Below are positions 1 to 8,103 of a stretch of DNA of 21,182 nt, piece by piece (the stretch's first letter is position 1; every line of letters begins with the position of its first letter). The notes under the pieces were generated by a model, which saw nothing but the letters and a program-made list of their open reading frames with translations, did no database searches and was not told the DNA's origin. Both the position numbers and the translations under genes were made by a program. The DNA lies in NCBI GenBank assembly GCA_002343325.1, contig DDSG01000141.1, positions 1 through 21,182 of the forward strand. Reading direction: 5' to 3'. Source of the DNA: Phycisphaerales bacterium UBA2396 (lineage in GTDB: Bacteria; Planctomycetota; Phycisphaerae; Phycisphaerales; UBA1924).

Positions 1-1
1 G

Positions 2-115
2 TCGGCGCCGGATCAGCCCGCGCCGGGGGTGGACGCGCCGACGGGCAAGCCGGCGGAGCCCGAGACGGGGTTGCTGGCGGCGAAGCGGCGTGCGGCCGAG
101 CGGTATCGGGAGTAG
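2..115 (+). CDS. C-terminal tail of an unidentified protein (5' truncated)
   Basis: Frame 2 is open from the window edge and stops at TAG 113-115, giving about 37 residues that end LLAAKRRAAERYRE. The tail is first Pro/Ala/Gly-rich (APDQPAPGVDAPTGKPAEPE) and then becomes a basic, helix-prone stretch, which is typical of a protein C-terminus. The next gene, on the opposite strand, ends 15 bases further on, so the two genes converge and this frame fits the available space. The fragment is too short to assign a family. A shadow frame is possible, but the charge pattern and the stop placed just before the convergent gene favour a real end. Confidence 0.5.
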   Translation, partial: SAPDQPAPGVDAPTGKPAEPETGLLAAKRRAAERYRE

Positions 116-130
116 GGATGTTCCGGGCGA

Positions 131-1492
131 TTAGGTAATCGCGAGCGGCGAGGTGCTGTCCCCGAAGTTGTCGCGCGGGCAGCCGGCGCGATCGAGCATC
201 GAGAGGTAGAGGTTGCAGAGGGGGGTCTCGCGCTTGGATTGGATGAGGCGTCCGGTGGCGACGCCGCCGCCGCCTCGGCCCGCGAGCACGATGGGCAGGT
301 CTTCGTGGTTGTGCTTGTTGCCGTCGCTGATCCCGCCGCCGAAGAGGATGAGGCTGTTGTCGAGGAGTGAGCCTTCGCCCTCGGGCGTGTCGGCCAATTT
401 GCGGACAAAGCGGGCGAAGCGTTCGACGTGGAAGCGGTCGATCCGCCGGATCTTCTCGATCATCTCGGCGTTGCCCTGGTGGTGGGAGAGATGGTGGTGC
501 CCGTCGCGGATGCCGATCTCGGGGAAGGTCCGGTTGCTCCCGTCGACGGCGAGCATGAGTGTGCCGACGCGGGTGCTGTCGGTCTGGAAGGCCAGCAGCA
601 GCATGTCGAACATGAGGTCCATGTGCTCGCTGATTGTGTCGGGGATTCCGGCCGGGGCGGGGGTGCTGGGGAGTCGGGGCGCGTCGGACTCGGCCCGGGC
701 CCGCTCGATCCGCTGCTCGAGCTCGCGCACGGCGGTCTGGTACTGGTCGAGCTTGCGGCGGTCGCTGGGTCCGAGGGTTGATTCGAGGGACTTGCTCTCG
801 GCGAGGACGAAATCGAGGATGCTCTTCCGGCGGGAAAGGCGTTCGTTGGCCGCGGCCTGCTGGGATGCGTCGCCGAAGAGACGCTCGAACGCCGCGGCGG
901 GATCGATGATCTTGGCCATCGGGGTGGACTCGTCGCGCCAGGAGATGTTGGACGAGTACGCGCAGGAGTAACCCGAGTCGCAGTTGCCGGCGGAGGGGCC
1001 GTGCTCGCAGCCGAGCTCGATCGAGGGGAGGCGGGTGAGCTTGCCGAGCGAGGCGGCGGCGACCTGGTCGATGCTGACGCCGTTGCGGATGTCGTTGCCG
1101 GCGGTCTTGCGGGCTTGCTGGCCTGTGAGGAAGCTGGCGGAGGAGCGGGCGTGGTCTCCGGGGCCGTCGCCGTTGGCGCGGGCTTTCTGGAGGGTGAGCC
1201 CGGTGAGCACGTTGACGTGGTTTCGGACGGCGGCGAGGGGTTCGAGGGTGTCGGCGAGCTCGAGCAGGCCGCCGGCCCCCGGCTTGGCCGACCAGGCGTC
1301 GTAGTTCACGCCGTTGGGCATGAAGACGTAGGCGAGGCGGACGGGTGCGGCGGCCGGCGTGGCGGATCCGACGGCGGAGAGGGCGGCCGCCGGGGCGGTG
1401 GTGGGCGCGGCGGCCATGCACTCAAGCCAGGGCAAGGCCATGGTCACCCCGAGCCCACGGAGCACTGTTCGGCGGGAAAGCTGGTTGGTCAT
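131..1492 (-). CDS. DUF1552 (HXXSHH) family protein with Tat signal
   Basis: A 453-residue protein of the DUF1552/HXXSHH family, whose molecular function is not established. The family is common in Planctomycetota and is usually encoded beside DUF1592-type cytochrome proteins, as here. The N-terminus carries a twin-arginine export signal (S-R-R-T-V-L-R at residues 6-12, then a hydrophobic stretch ending ALPWLECMAAAP), so export in folded form is expected. The family-naming motif is visible as H-H-L-S-H-H at about residues 333-338. A Gly-rich segment and a His/Asp-rich segment (GGGISDGNKHNHEDLP) follow. I chose ATG 1492-1490 because it is preceded by a purine-rich GGAAGGGAG and overlaps the stop of the upstream gene (ATGA). 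The longer open frame to 1795 only shadows that upstream gene. Confidence 0.9.
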   Translation of the reverse strand: MTNQLSRRTVLRGLGVTMALPWLECMAAAPTTAPAAALSAVGSATPAAAPVRLAYVFMPNGVNYDAWSAKPGAGGLLELADTLEPLAAVRNHVNVLTGLTLQKARANGDGPGDHARSSASFLTGQQARKTAGNDIRNGVSIDQVAAASLGKLTRLPSIELGCEHGPSAGNCDSGYSCAYSSNISWRDESTPMAKIIDPAAAFERLFGDASQQAAANERLSRRKSILDFVLAESKSLESTLGPSDRRKLDQYQTAVRELEQRIERARAESDAPRLPSTPAPAGIPDTISEHMDLMFDMLLLAFQTDSTRVGTLMLAVDGSNRTFPEIGIRDGHHHLSHHQGNAEMIEKIRRIDRFHVERFARFVRKLADTPEGEGSLLDNSLILFGGGISDGNKHNHEDLPIVLAGRGGGGVATGRLIQSKRETPLCNLYLSMLDRAGCPRDNFGDSTSPLAIT

Positions 1493-3879
1493 TTGGTGCG
1501 CTCCCTTCCGCGAGCTGTGCGGAATGTTTCGCTGAGGACGATGGATTCGATGAGCGCGGGGAGGCGATCTCCCTCGGCGCGAGTTCGGGCGGCGATCCGT
1601 CGGATGGCCGGCCGATCGAAGGGCTCGACGCCGCGCCCCAGGGCGTAGGTGAGCATCTTGGCGGTGAGTGTTTCGATGAACTGGTCCGAGCGTGCGAGCA
1701 CGACGCGCTTCAGGTCCGCCGCGCCCGTGAGAGGCTCGCCCGTGGGCAGGACGCCCGAGGCGTCGATGGGGCGCCCGCTTTCGTCCTGCCGCCACTTGCC
1801 GACCGCGTCGAAGTGCTCGAAGGAAAGCCCGATCGGGTCGAGGCGGTTGTGGCAGGCGGCGCAGCTTGCGACCATGGTGTGTGCGGCCAGTTGCTCGCGG
1901 ACTGTCGGGTTTGGGCCAAGGTTGGCGGCCTGCTCGAGCGGAGGAATATCCGGCGGCGGCGGGGGTGGGGGGGTGCCGAGCATTTGATCGAGCACGAAGA
2001 GCCCGCGCTTGACCGGGCTGGTGCGTGTCGGGTTGCTCGTGATCGTCAGCACGGCGCCCATGGTCAGCACGCCGCCCCGCGCCGAATCGGCTGGCAGGTC
2101 GACGCGGCGGAACTCCTCGCCCCGGACGCCGGGAATCCCGTAATGGCGTGCCAGCCGTTCATTCACGAACGTGTATCGGCTGTCGATGAGGTCCAGCACG
2201 GGACGATCGCCGCGGAGCAGGTGGGCGAAGAACCGTTCGGCCTCGCGGCGCATGTCGTCGCGGAGGCGGTCGTCGTACTCGGGGAACGCCGAGCGATCGA
2301 TCGCAAGCGTGTCGAGCGAGCGCAGTTGAAGCCACTGACCGGCGAAGTGCGTGACGAGTGCGTCGGCCTTTGGGTCCGCGAGCATGCGGCGGACCTGGGC
2401 AGAAAGCCCGTCGTCGGTCAGGATCGATCCATCCTCGGCGGCCCGCGTCAGCGCTTCGTCGGGCATGCTCGACCACAGGAAGTACGACAGCCGCGACGCC
2501 AGTTCGTACGCGTCGAGCGTGTATCGCACGCTCGGATTGCCCGGCTCGGGGTGGCGGATCGTGCGGAACAGGAAGCGTGGCGACACGAGCGCCGCGGTCA
2601 GCCCCGCGCGGACGGCTTCCTCGAAGCCTCGGCCTGCTTCTCGCTCCGCGGCGTAGACGCCCATCAGCCCGGCGAGGTCGCGTTCCTCGGCGGGTCTGCG
2701 GTAGGCACGCGTGGCGAAGACCCGCAGGATGGTTCGAGCACGCTCGTCATCCTGGCTCGCGTCGGTCGCCTTGCCGAAAATGGTTGAGTACGCCGAGGGA
2801 CGCACGATCGAGGCGGCGTCCACGGGGCCGGCGACCGTGATCGACTCCACGCCCATGTTGCGGTCGGCCTTGTCCTTGACGTAGAAGTCGTTGGTGAAGT
2901 GGGCGGCGATCGAGCGTTCACCCTCGCGAAGGCGGGCTCGGAAGGTGTACTCCTTGGGCGATTCGCGCGTGGCGTCCACGCGAGCCTCGCCGATGCTCTT
3001 GCCGTCGACGCGCAGGCTCAGGTTCGCGTGCTCGTCGCCCGCCTTGGTCTCAAACGCACGCACGCGGATGATGTACTCGGCCTCCACGGGCGTGCGGAAC
3101 GTCGCCTTGGCCGCCCCGTTCGAGAAAAGAAAGAACCCCCCACGCGGCAAGGGCTGCCCGTTATCCCCGCGGATGGGTCTCAGTGAGACCGGCGCGTCGC
3201 CGACCTGCACCACCGGCCCCAGCGCCCGCTCGACCGCCCGCTCCGCCGCGGCGAGGTACTCCTCGACCGACAGCGGCGAGACCGAGAGCACGTCCGCGAT
3301 GTTGTCAAACCCGTACCCGGTGTCGTCGCGGGGCAGACGTTCGGCGACATCCACACGGGCGGGGTCGATCCCCAGCAGGTCCCGCAGTGTGAGCCTGTAC
3401 TCGGCACGATTCAGACGGTGGGGGGTCATCCACCCAGGGTCGATCGGCGCGTCCGCGGGAACGTACGCGATCATCGCGTCGAGCCATTGCACCGCGAGCG
3501 TGCGAGCGTGCTCGTCGGGGCGGGGCTTTTTCTTGGGCGGCATCTCGCCCGAGACGATCATGTCGCGCACAAGCCGCAGGTTGACTTCGCTCGCGTGCGC
3601 CACCCCGCGGAGGTGATCGAGAGACAGGTCGCCCTTGGCATCGTCGCCGCTGTGGCAGTCCAGGCAGTGCGTTGCGAGGAATCCGCCGAACTCGGCCGCG
3701 AATCGACGGTCGAGGTCTTCCGCCTGAGGGTCGCGGGCCGAGGGCGGCTCGCCCGGGACCGTCCGAGTGGCACCGGGAAGGGCTGTTCGGCTCCCAAGGC
3801 CGAGCGAGACTCCCGCCAACCCCGAAACCAGAATCAGGGACGCGATCATCGCTCGATGGAATCGTGGCGGATGGTGCAC
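1489..3879 (-). CDS. Planctomycete cytochrome-type protein (DUF1587/1595/1592/1588/1585 architecture)
   Basis: A 796-residue exported multidomain protein. After an N-terminal signal-like hydrophobic segment (MIASLILVSGLAGVSLGLG), a haem-binding CLDCH lies at about residues 72-76, followed by DGH/KGDLSLDHLRG-like sequence typical of planctomycete cytochrome C domains. The body matches the usual order DUF1587 (HRLNRAEYRLTLRDLLG), DUF1595, DUF1592 (LASRLSYFLWSSMPDEAL), DUF1588 and DUF1585 (C-terminal LTYALGRGVEPFDRPAIR). A second CxxCH (CAACH, about 673-677, followed by NRLDPIGLSFEHFDAVG) lies near the DUF1588 region. Domain names come from memory of the family. A redox or electron-transfer role in the periplasm is inferred from the two haem motifs. 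The start is uncertain: GTG at 3879 gives a basic n-region, whereas ATG at 3849 (residue 11) fits a promoter-like site better. Neither has a clear ribosome-binding site. Its stop overlaps the ATG of the DUF1552 gene. Confidence 0.9.
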   Translation of the reverse strand: MHHPPRFHRAMIASLILVSGLAGVSLGLGSRTALPGATRTVPGEPPSARDPQAEDLDRRFAAEFGGFLATHCLDCHSGDDAKGDLSLDHLRGVAHASEVNLRLVRDMIVSGEMPPKKKPRPDEHARTLAVQWLDAMIAYVPADAPIDPGWMTPHRLNRAEYRLTLRDLLGIDPARVDVAERLPRDDTGYGFDNIADVLSVSPLSVEEYLAAAERAVERALGPVVQVGDAPVSLRPIRGDNGQPLPRGGFFLFSNGAAKATFRTPVEAEYIIRVRAFETKAGDEHANLSLRVDGKSIGEARVDATRESPKEYTFRARLREGERSIAAHFTNDFYVKDKADRNMGVESITVAGPVDAASIVRPSAYSTIFGKATDASQDDERARTILRVFATRAYRRPAEERDLAGLMGVYAAEREAGRGFEEAVRAGLTAALVSPRFLFRTIRHPEPGNPSVRYTLDAYELASRLSYFLWSSMPDEALTRAAEDGSILTDDGLSAQVRRMLADPKADALVTHFAGQWLQLRSLDTLAIDRSAFPEYDDRLRDDMRREAERFFAHLLRGDRPVLDLIDSRYTFVNERLARHYGIPGVRGEEFRRVDLPADSARGGVLTMGAVLTITSNPTRTSPVKRGLFVLDQMLGTPPPPPPPDIPPLEQAANLGPNPTVREQLAAHTMVASCAACHNRLDPIGLSFEHFDAVGKWRQDESGRPIDASGVLPTGEPLTGAADLKRVVLARSDQFIETLTAKMLTYALGRGVEPFDRPAIRRIAARTRAEGDRLPALIESIVLSETFRTARGRERTK

Positions 3880-3885
3880 GGCGGC

Positions 3886-3914
3886 AGTCTACTCGATTCC
3901 GTGCCGCCTCCCAA
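3886..3914 (-). promoter_or_regulatory. Candidate promoter for the DUF1592-DUF1552 operon
   Basis: On the minus strand TTGGGA (3914-3909), a 17-base spacer and TAGACT (3891-3886) match the sigma70-type consensus at 8 of 12 positions. Transcription would start near 3879. GTG 3879 would then be nearly leaderless, and ATG 3849 would have a leader of about 30 nt. The site lies in the divergent intergenic region. Confidence 0.35.
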
Positions 3915-3928
3915 CCCGATCCATCCGG

Positions 3929-3957
3929 TACACTGTCAGCCCCCCGGCGACGCCGGG
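3929..3957 (+). promoter_or_regulatory. Possible -10 element and leader hairpin before the S41 protease gene
   Basis: TACACT at 3929-3934 resembles a -10 box, but I see no convincing -35. Just downstream CCCGGC (3943-3948), loop GAC and GCCGGG (3952-3957) form a perfect 6-bp stem-loop that would lie in the 5' leader, about 21 nt before ATG 3979. GAAAGG at 3967-3972 is a weak ribosome-binding site. Confidence 0.3.
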
Positions 3958-3978
3958 CGGTTATCCGAAAGGCACCCC

Positions 3979-6900
3979 ATGCGCATCCACGCTGCACACG
4001 TTCTGCCCTGGCTTCTGTTGCCCGTGCTGTCGTCCTGCACCAACGCCTCGTCGCCCGCGGTGATCCTGCCGGCGCTCGCGGGCACGACACTTGCCCAGCC
4101 CGCCCAGCCCGACCTTGCAGCGGGCTTTCCTCAGTACCCGGCCCTCAGCCCGGACGCTTCCCGCATCGTCTTCGCGTCGCGGGGGGACCTCTGGCTCGTC
4201 TCGAGCAAGGGCGGCATCGCGCAGCGGCTGACCAACCACCCCGCCACGGAACGACGCGCCGATTTCTCACCCGACGGCTCGATGCTCGCGTTTGAGTCCG
4301 ACCGGGACGGTGCGAGAGGCCTGTACGTCATGCCGCTCATCCCGGGGCCGGACGGGTCGCTTCTCGCGGGCGATGTGCGCCGGGTGCTCGTGATGGATCG
4401 CCCCGTGTCGCTCGCCGGGTTCACGCCCGACGGCAAGCACCTTCTGCTCAATTCGGGGCACGAGCCGGCGATCTATCGCGGCCAGCGGATGTACCGCGTT
4501 CCCGTGGCGGGCGGGCCGCTCGAACGTGTGTCGGACGCCTTCGGCTCGCTGCCCCGGATGACGGCCGACGGCACGGCCGGCGTCTTTACGTATCGTCGCA
4601 ACGACCCCAACCGTCCCAAGTATCGCGGCTCGGGCACGTCCGACCTGTGGTCGCTCAACCTGGGCACGGGCGGATTCACTAAGTTGACGTCGGGTCCCGC
4701 CGACGAATTTGACGCCTATCCGCTGCCGGGCGGTTCGGTGGTGTACGTGTCGTCGGCCTCGGGACAGAACAACCTCTGGACGATGAGTCTCGCCTCGGGC
4801 GGGAAGGACGCGGCCCAGATCACCAACTTCGCTCCCGGGACGCAGGCCAGCATCGGACACGGCGTGCGCGATCTGCACGTCTCGCGAGGCGGGTCGGCCG
4901 CGACGTTCGTCGTGTGGGACACGTTGTACACCCTGGATCTGCGTGATCGCGGCGCCACGCCCGCCGCGGTGAGCGTGTCGATGTCGTCCGACGCCAGCGA
5001 GCTCGATGTGAATCGCACGAATCTTGCGCGCGAGGTCAGCGAGGCGGCCCTGAGCCCGGACGGCAAGTCGATCGCGGTGGTGGCACGCGGGGAGATCTTC
5101 CTGCGGTCGACGAGCGAAGGTCGGCCCACGCGTCGCGTCACGAACACGGCGGGTCGCGAGCGCGATCTGGCGTGGTCGCCGGACGGCAAGACGCTGTACT
5201 TCGTGTCGGACGATGGGGGTGTGCCGCGGCTCTTTGCCGCGACGGTGGCGATGACGCGAGAGGACTTGCAGCCGCCCAAGCCCGAGGCCAAGCCGGACGC
5301 CAAGCCTGAGTCGAAGCCCGAAGCCAAGCCCGATTCCAATGCCGAGCCCAAGGCGGACGCTCAGCCGCCCACCGCGGCCGCCGAGCCCGGAGGTGCGCAG
5401 GGCGATGCTGGCAAGTCCGAGCAGCCGGAGAAAGCGGAGAAGGCGGACAAGCCCGCCGAGACCGCGGAGCCCGACCACGGGAAGCGTTGGGCCGAGTCGC
5501 TGCGATTCACGATCGCGCCCGTGCAGACCGGTCTTGAGTCCGACACGCCCGACTACCGCAACGGAATCTTCGGGATCGAGATCTCCTCGCCGATGCCCTC
5601 GCCCGACGGTGAAAAGCTGCTCTTCATCCGGGGGCGCGGCGATCTCGTGCTCCACGACCTGAAGACCTCGCAGAATCGCGTGCTCTTCGAGTCGTGGGAC
5701 CGCCCCGACGTGCAGTGGGCCGGCGACAATCGGCACATCGTGTACTCGGTCAGCGATCTGGATTTCCAGAGCGACATCTATCTGCTCGACACGGGCAACC
5801 CGGACGCCAAGCCTGTCAACGTGACTCGTCACCCCGATCTCGACGAGTCGCCGCGGTTGTCGCACGACGGGAAGGTGCTGTACTTCCTGTCCGAGCGTGC
5901 GGGCGAGAACGGCGATTTCGACGTCTGGTACCTGTTCCTTGATCGCTCGCTGGAGGCGATGACGCCTTACGAGCTCGACGAGTATTTCAAGAACGCGGGC
6001 GACGAGGTGAAGAAGCTCAAGGCCCCTCGTGCAGGCCGGCCCGAGACGAAGCCCGAAGCCAAGGCCGACGCCAAGCCGGACGACAAGTCCGCCGCCAGGC
6101 CGTCAAAGAAGGCCGAGCCGTACACCTTTGATACGACCGACGCCCACCTCCGTGTGCAGCGTCTGACCTCGACGGGTCGGATCTCAGGGCTTTCGATCAC
6201 CCCCGCGGGTGATCGGGTGATGTTCAACAGCGGGGACGCCGATCGTGCGTTCTTCTCTGTCTCACGCAAGAACGACGACCGCCGCACGATCCTGGCCGGG
6301 GGCGGCTCCCCGATGGGCGTGAGTCTCACGGGCGACAAAGTCACGCTGGTGGCTCGGGGTCAGGCGACCGTGGTCACCCTGGCATCGTCCAAGGCCGACA
6401 CGCTGGCGATCGACGCGCCGGTGGCGATCGATGTTCGCGCGGAGCAGCGGCAGAAGTTCCGCGAGGCCGCCCGGACCATCGGCAACGTCTTCTACCACCC
6501 GACGCTCAAGGGGCTTGACTGGACCGCTCTGACCAATCGCTACGACGCGCTCGCCTCGCGGACACGCACGCCGGAGGAACTCTCTCGCGTGGTCCAAATG
6601 CTCTTCGGCGAGCTCGACGGGTCTCACACCGGGATCTCCGCCGCCGGTGGCTTCTCTGCTCCCGGTGCCGCCACGGGGTATCTCGGCATTGAAACAACCC
6701 CCGCCGAACAGGGGCTCGCGATCACGCGGATTCTGCCGGGCTCGCCGGCCGAGCTGCCCGTGGGCGGGTCCAAGGCCTCGCTCGAGATCGGGGACGTGAT
6801 CGTCGCGGTCGATGATCGTCCGATCCGCCAGGCTTCGGGCCTGATGGATCTCTCGGCCGCGCTCTTCGGCAAGGCCGGTCAGGAGACGCTGATCGAGATC

Positions 6901-7662
6901 GCGAGAAAGGACCCCGCCAGGCCGCGGTTCGTGCTGATTGTCCCGGCGTCGGGGGCTTCGGATTCTCGCCTGCGGTACCAGACCGAGGTGCAGCGTCGGG
7001 CGGCGCTCGTCGACAAGCTCTCGGGCGGCACGCTGGGGTACCTGCACATTCAGGGCATGAGCATGCCCAGCGTTCGCGACTTTGAGCGTGATCTCTACGC
7101 GGCCGCCCACGGCAAGGACGGGCTCATCATCGATGTTCGGGACAACGGCGGAGGTTCGACGGCGGACATTCTGCTGTCGAGCCTCACCGCGCCGCCCCAC
7201 ACCTTCACGCTGCCACGCGGGGCCGATCCCGCCAGCGTCAACCCCGACGCCTATCCGCGCGATCGTCGGCTGATCTACGGGTATTCGAGGCCGATCTCCG
7301 TGCTGATCAACGAGAACTCCTTCTCGAACGCCGAGATCTTCGCGCACGCGATCAAGACCATCGGGCGTGGCAAGCTGGTGGGCACGGCGACGTACGGCGG
7401 CGTGATTTCCACGGGGGCCGCCTCGCTGATCGACGGATCCACAGTGCGGACGCCGTTCCGCGGGTGGTACCTGCCGGATGGTCGCGATCTTGAGAACAAC
7501 GGGGCCCAGCCGGACATCAACGTCCCGATGACCCCCGACGCCGAGGCCGCCGGGAAGGACCCGCAGATCGAGGCGGCGGTGAAGGAACTGCTGGAACGGG
7601 CGAAGGCCGACCGGGCCAAGCGAGAGACGGTCAAGCCAATCCCCGCCTCGTTGCCCAAGTAA
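3979..7662 (+). CDS. Tricorn-like S41 family peptidase, putative lipoprotein
   Basis: A 1227-residue tricorn-type serine protease. The N-terminus is a lipoprotein signal with lipobox L-S-S-C (about residues 17-20 in LPVLSSCTNASS). WD40/PD40-type propeller repeats follow (YPALSPDASRIVF, ADFSPDGSMLAFESD, LAWSPDGKTLYFVSDDGG). A second propeller comes after a Lys-Pro-Glu-Ala-rich linker (about 432-505), with another such linker at about 687-714. A tricorn core-like region ends in G-S882-H883-T, then come a PDZ domain (about 900-985) and an S41 catalytic domain to the C-terminus. Ser1116 in NENSFSNAEIFA and Glu1172 in GRDLENNG align by motif and spacing with the Thermoplasma tricorn tetrad Ser745/His746/Ser965/Glu1023. 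ATG 3979 was chosen because it begins the lipoprotein signal; the frame upstream of it overlaps the divergent gene. Substrate unknown; extracytoplasmic peptide or protein degradation is likely. Confidence 0.92.
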   Translation: MRIHAAHVLPWLLLPVLSSCTNASSPAVILPALAGTTLAQPAQPDLAAGFPQYPALSPDASRIVFASRGDLWLVSSKGGIAQRLTNHPATERRADFSPDGSMLAFESDRDGARGLYVMPLIPGPDGSLLAGDVRRVLVMDRPVSLAGFTPDGKHLLLNSGHEPAIYRGQRMYRVPVAGGPLERVSDAFGSLPRMTADGTAGVFTYRRNDPNRPKYRGSGTSDLWSLNLGTGGFTKLTSGPADEFDAYPLPGGSVVYVSSASGQNNLWTMSLASGGKDAAQITNFAPGTQASIGHGVRDLHVSRGGSAATFVVWDTLYTLDLRDRGATPAAVSVSMSSDASELDVNRTNLAREVSEAALSPDGKSIAVVARGEIFLRSTSEGRPTRRVTNTAGRERDLAWSPDGKTLYFVSDDGGVPRLFAATVAMTREDLQPPKPEAKPDAKPESKPEAKPDSNAEPKADAQPPTAAAEPGGAQGDAGKSEQPEKAEKADKPAETAEPDHGKRWAESLRFTIAPVQTGLESDTPDYRNGIFGIEISSPMPSPDGEKLLFIRGRGDLVLHDLKTSQNRVLFESWDRPDVQWAGDNRHIVYSVSDLDFQSDIYLLDTGNPDAKPVNVTRHPDLDESPRLSHDGKVLYFLSERAGENGDFDVWYLFLDRSLEAMTPYELDEYFKNAGDEVKKLKAPRAGRPETKPEAKADAKPDDKSAARPSKKAEPYTFDTTDAHLRVQRLTSTGRISGLSITPAGDRVMFNSGDADRAFFSVSRKNDDRRTILAGGGSPMGVSLTGDKVTLVARGQATVVTLASSKADTLAIDAPVAIDVRAEQRQKFREAARTIGNVFYHPTLKGLDWTALTNRYDALASRTRTPEELSRVVQMLFGELDGSHTGISAAGGFSAPGAATGYLGIETTPAEQGLAITRILPGSPAELPVGGSKASLEIGDVIVAVDDRPIRQASGLMDLSAALFGKAGQETLIEIARKDPARPRFVLIVPASGASDSRLRYQTEVQRRAALVDKLSGGTLGYLHIQGMSMPSVRDFERDLYAAAHGKDGLIIDVRDNGGGSTADILLSSLTAPPHTFTLPRGADPASVNPDAYPRDRRLIYGYSRPISVLINENSFSNAEIFAHAIKTIGRGKLVGTATYGGVISTGAASLIDGSTVRTPFRGWYLPDGRDLENNGAQPDINVPMTPDAEAAGKDPQIEAAVKELLERAKADRAKRETVKPIPASLPK

Positions 7663-7667
7663 GCCCG

Positions 7668-7713
7668 GGTCTTCAAGACCGCCCCGGGGGGCCGCGTCCC
7701 TCGGGGACGTTTT
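7668..7713 (+). terminator. Candidate terminator after the S41 protease gene
   Basis: Two inverted repeats follow the stop codon. GGTCTTCAAGACC (7668-7680) is a perfect palindrome. CGTCCC (7695-7700), loop TCG and GGGACG (7704-7709) form a perfect 6-bp stem followed by TTTT (7710-7713). The second has the shape of a short Rho-independent terminator, although its U-tract is only four bases. Confidence 0.45.
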
Positions 7714-7748
7714 GCGCGCCGCTTTCTTCCACATGACCCTGTTTGCGC

Positions 7749-7776
7749 TTGACAGGGGCGTGGCAGTCGATAGTCC
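7749..7776 (+). promoter_or_regulatory. Candidate promoter of the LacI-type regulator gene
   Basis: A perfect TTGACA -35 hexamer lies at 7749-7754. The best-spaced -10 candidate is TAGTCC (7771-7776, 16-base spacer), which is weak; GATAGT at 7769-7774 gives only a 14-base spacer. The perfect -35 and the operator-like palindrome directly downstream support a promoter here. Confidence 0.4.
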
Positions 7777-7800
7777 GGAACACCGCTGTAACTGTTCCAG
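7777..7800 (+). promoter_or_regulatory. Operator-like palindrome upstream of the LacI-type gene
   Basis: CTGTAACTGTTCCAG at 7786-7800 is a 15-bp near-palindrome: six of the seven symmetric base pairs match around the central T. It overlaps a wider inverted repeat, GGAACA (7777-7782), 10 bases, TGTTCC (7793-7798). LacI-family proteins bind palindromes of this size and often autoregulate. The site sits between the promoter-like -35 and the start codon, about 25 bases before ATG 7825, where bound repressor would block transcription. Confidence 0.45.
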
Positions 7801-7824
7801 TCTGTTTCTGACGCAAAGGCAAGC

Positions 7825-8103
7825 ATGGGCACGGTTCGGGCCATCGCGAGAAGGATCGGGGTTTCGGTTGCCACCGTTTCCCGCGCCCTCAACGACCATC
7901 CGCACGTGAATCCGGAAACCCGGAAGAAGGTGCTGGACGCGTCGCGGGAGTTCGGCGAGCCGATGACCGCCTCGTCGCGTCGGGTCGCGACCGCCATCGG
8001 GCGGTGTACCCGGGCGAGGTGGTTCGGCCGGATTATGGGAGCTTTGATGCCGCCATCCTCTCGGGCATTCTCCGCGGCGTCAACGACCACCGCTTCGATC
8101 TGA
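7825..8103 (+). pseudogene. LacI-family regulator, 5' fragment (DNA-binding domain), frameshifted
   Basis: The frame opens at ATG 7825, five bases after AAAGG. It encodes a canonical LacI-family helix-turn-helix: TVRAIARRIGVSVATVSRAL, then NDHPHVNPETRKKVLDASREFG, about residues 3-45. Sequence stays family-like through SRRVATAIG (about residue 59), which is the start of the first strand of the effector domain. After that this frame becomes unrelated sequence and ends at TGA 8101-8103, while the effector domain continues in the frame beginning at 8004. A one-base loss between about 7999 and 8004 explains this: the expected protein would read ATAIG-x-VYPGEVV. It may be a real mutation or an assembly error. 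I see no canonical slippery heptamer that would argue for programmed frameshifting. Confidence 0.75.

Noticed and set aside
1001..2787. Plus-strand frames of 215 and 480 codons across the DUF1552/DUF1592 genes
   Set aside because: The opposite strand encodes two well-recognised families with export signals and an ATGA junction; these are shadows.
5270..5400. Tandem repeat or CRISPR-like array in the Lys-Pro-Glu-rich stretch
   Set aside because: The repetition is codon-level low complexity inside one reading frame, without fixed repeat-spacer periodicity.
4267..5865. 532-codon open frame on the minus strand inside the S41 protease gene
   Set aside because: It lies antisense to a gene with clear propeller motifs; its Arg/Gly/His-rich composition is typical of high-GC shadow frames.
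7993..8006. Programmed -1 frameshift in the LacI-type gene
   Set aside because: There is no X-XXY-YYZ slippery heptamer at the junction and I saw no obvious downstream stimulator; mutation or sequencing error is simpler.
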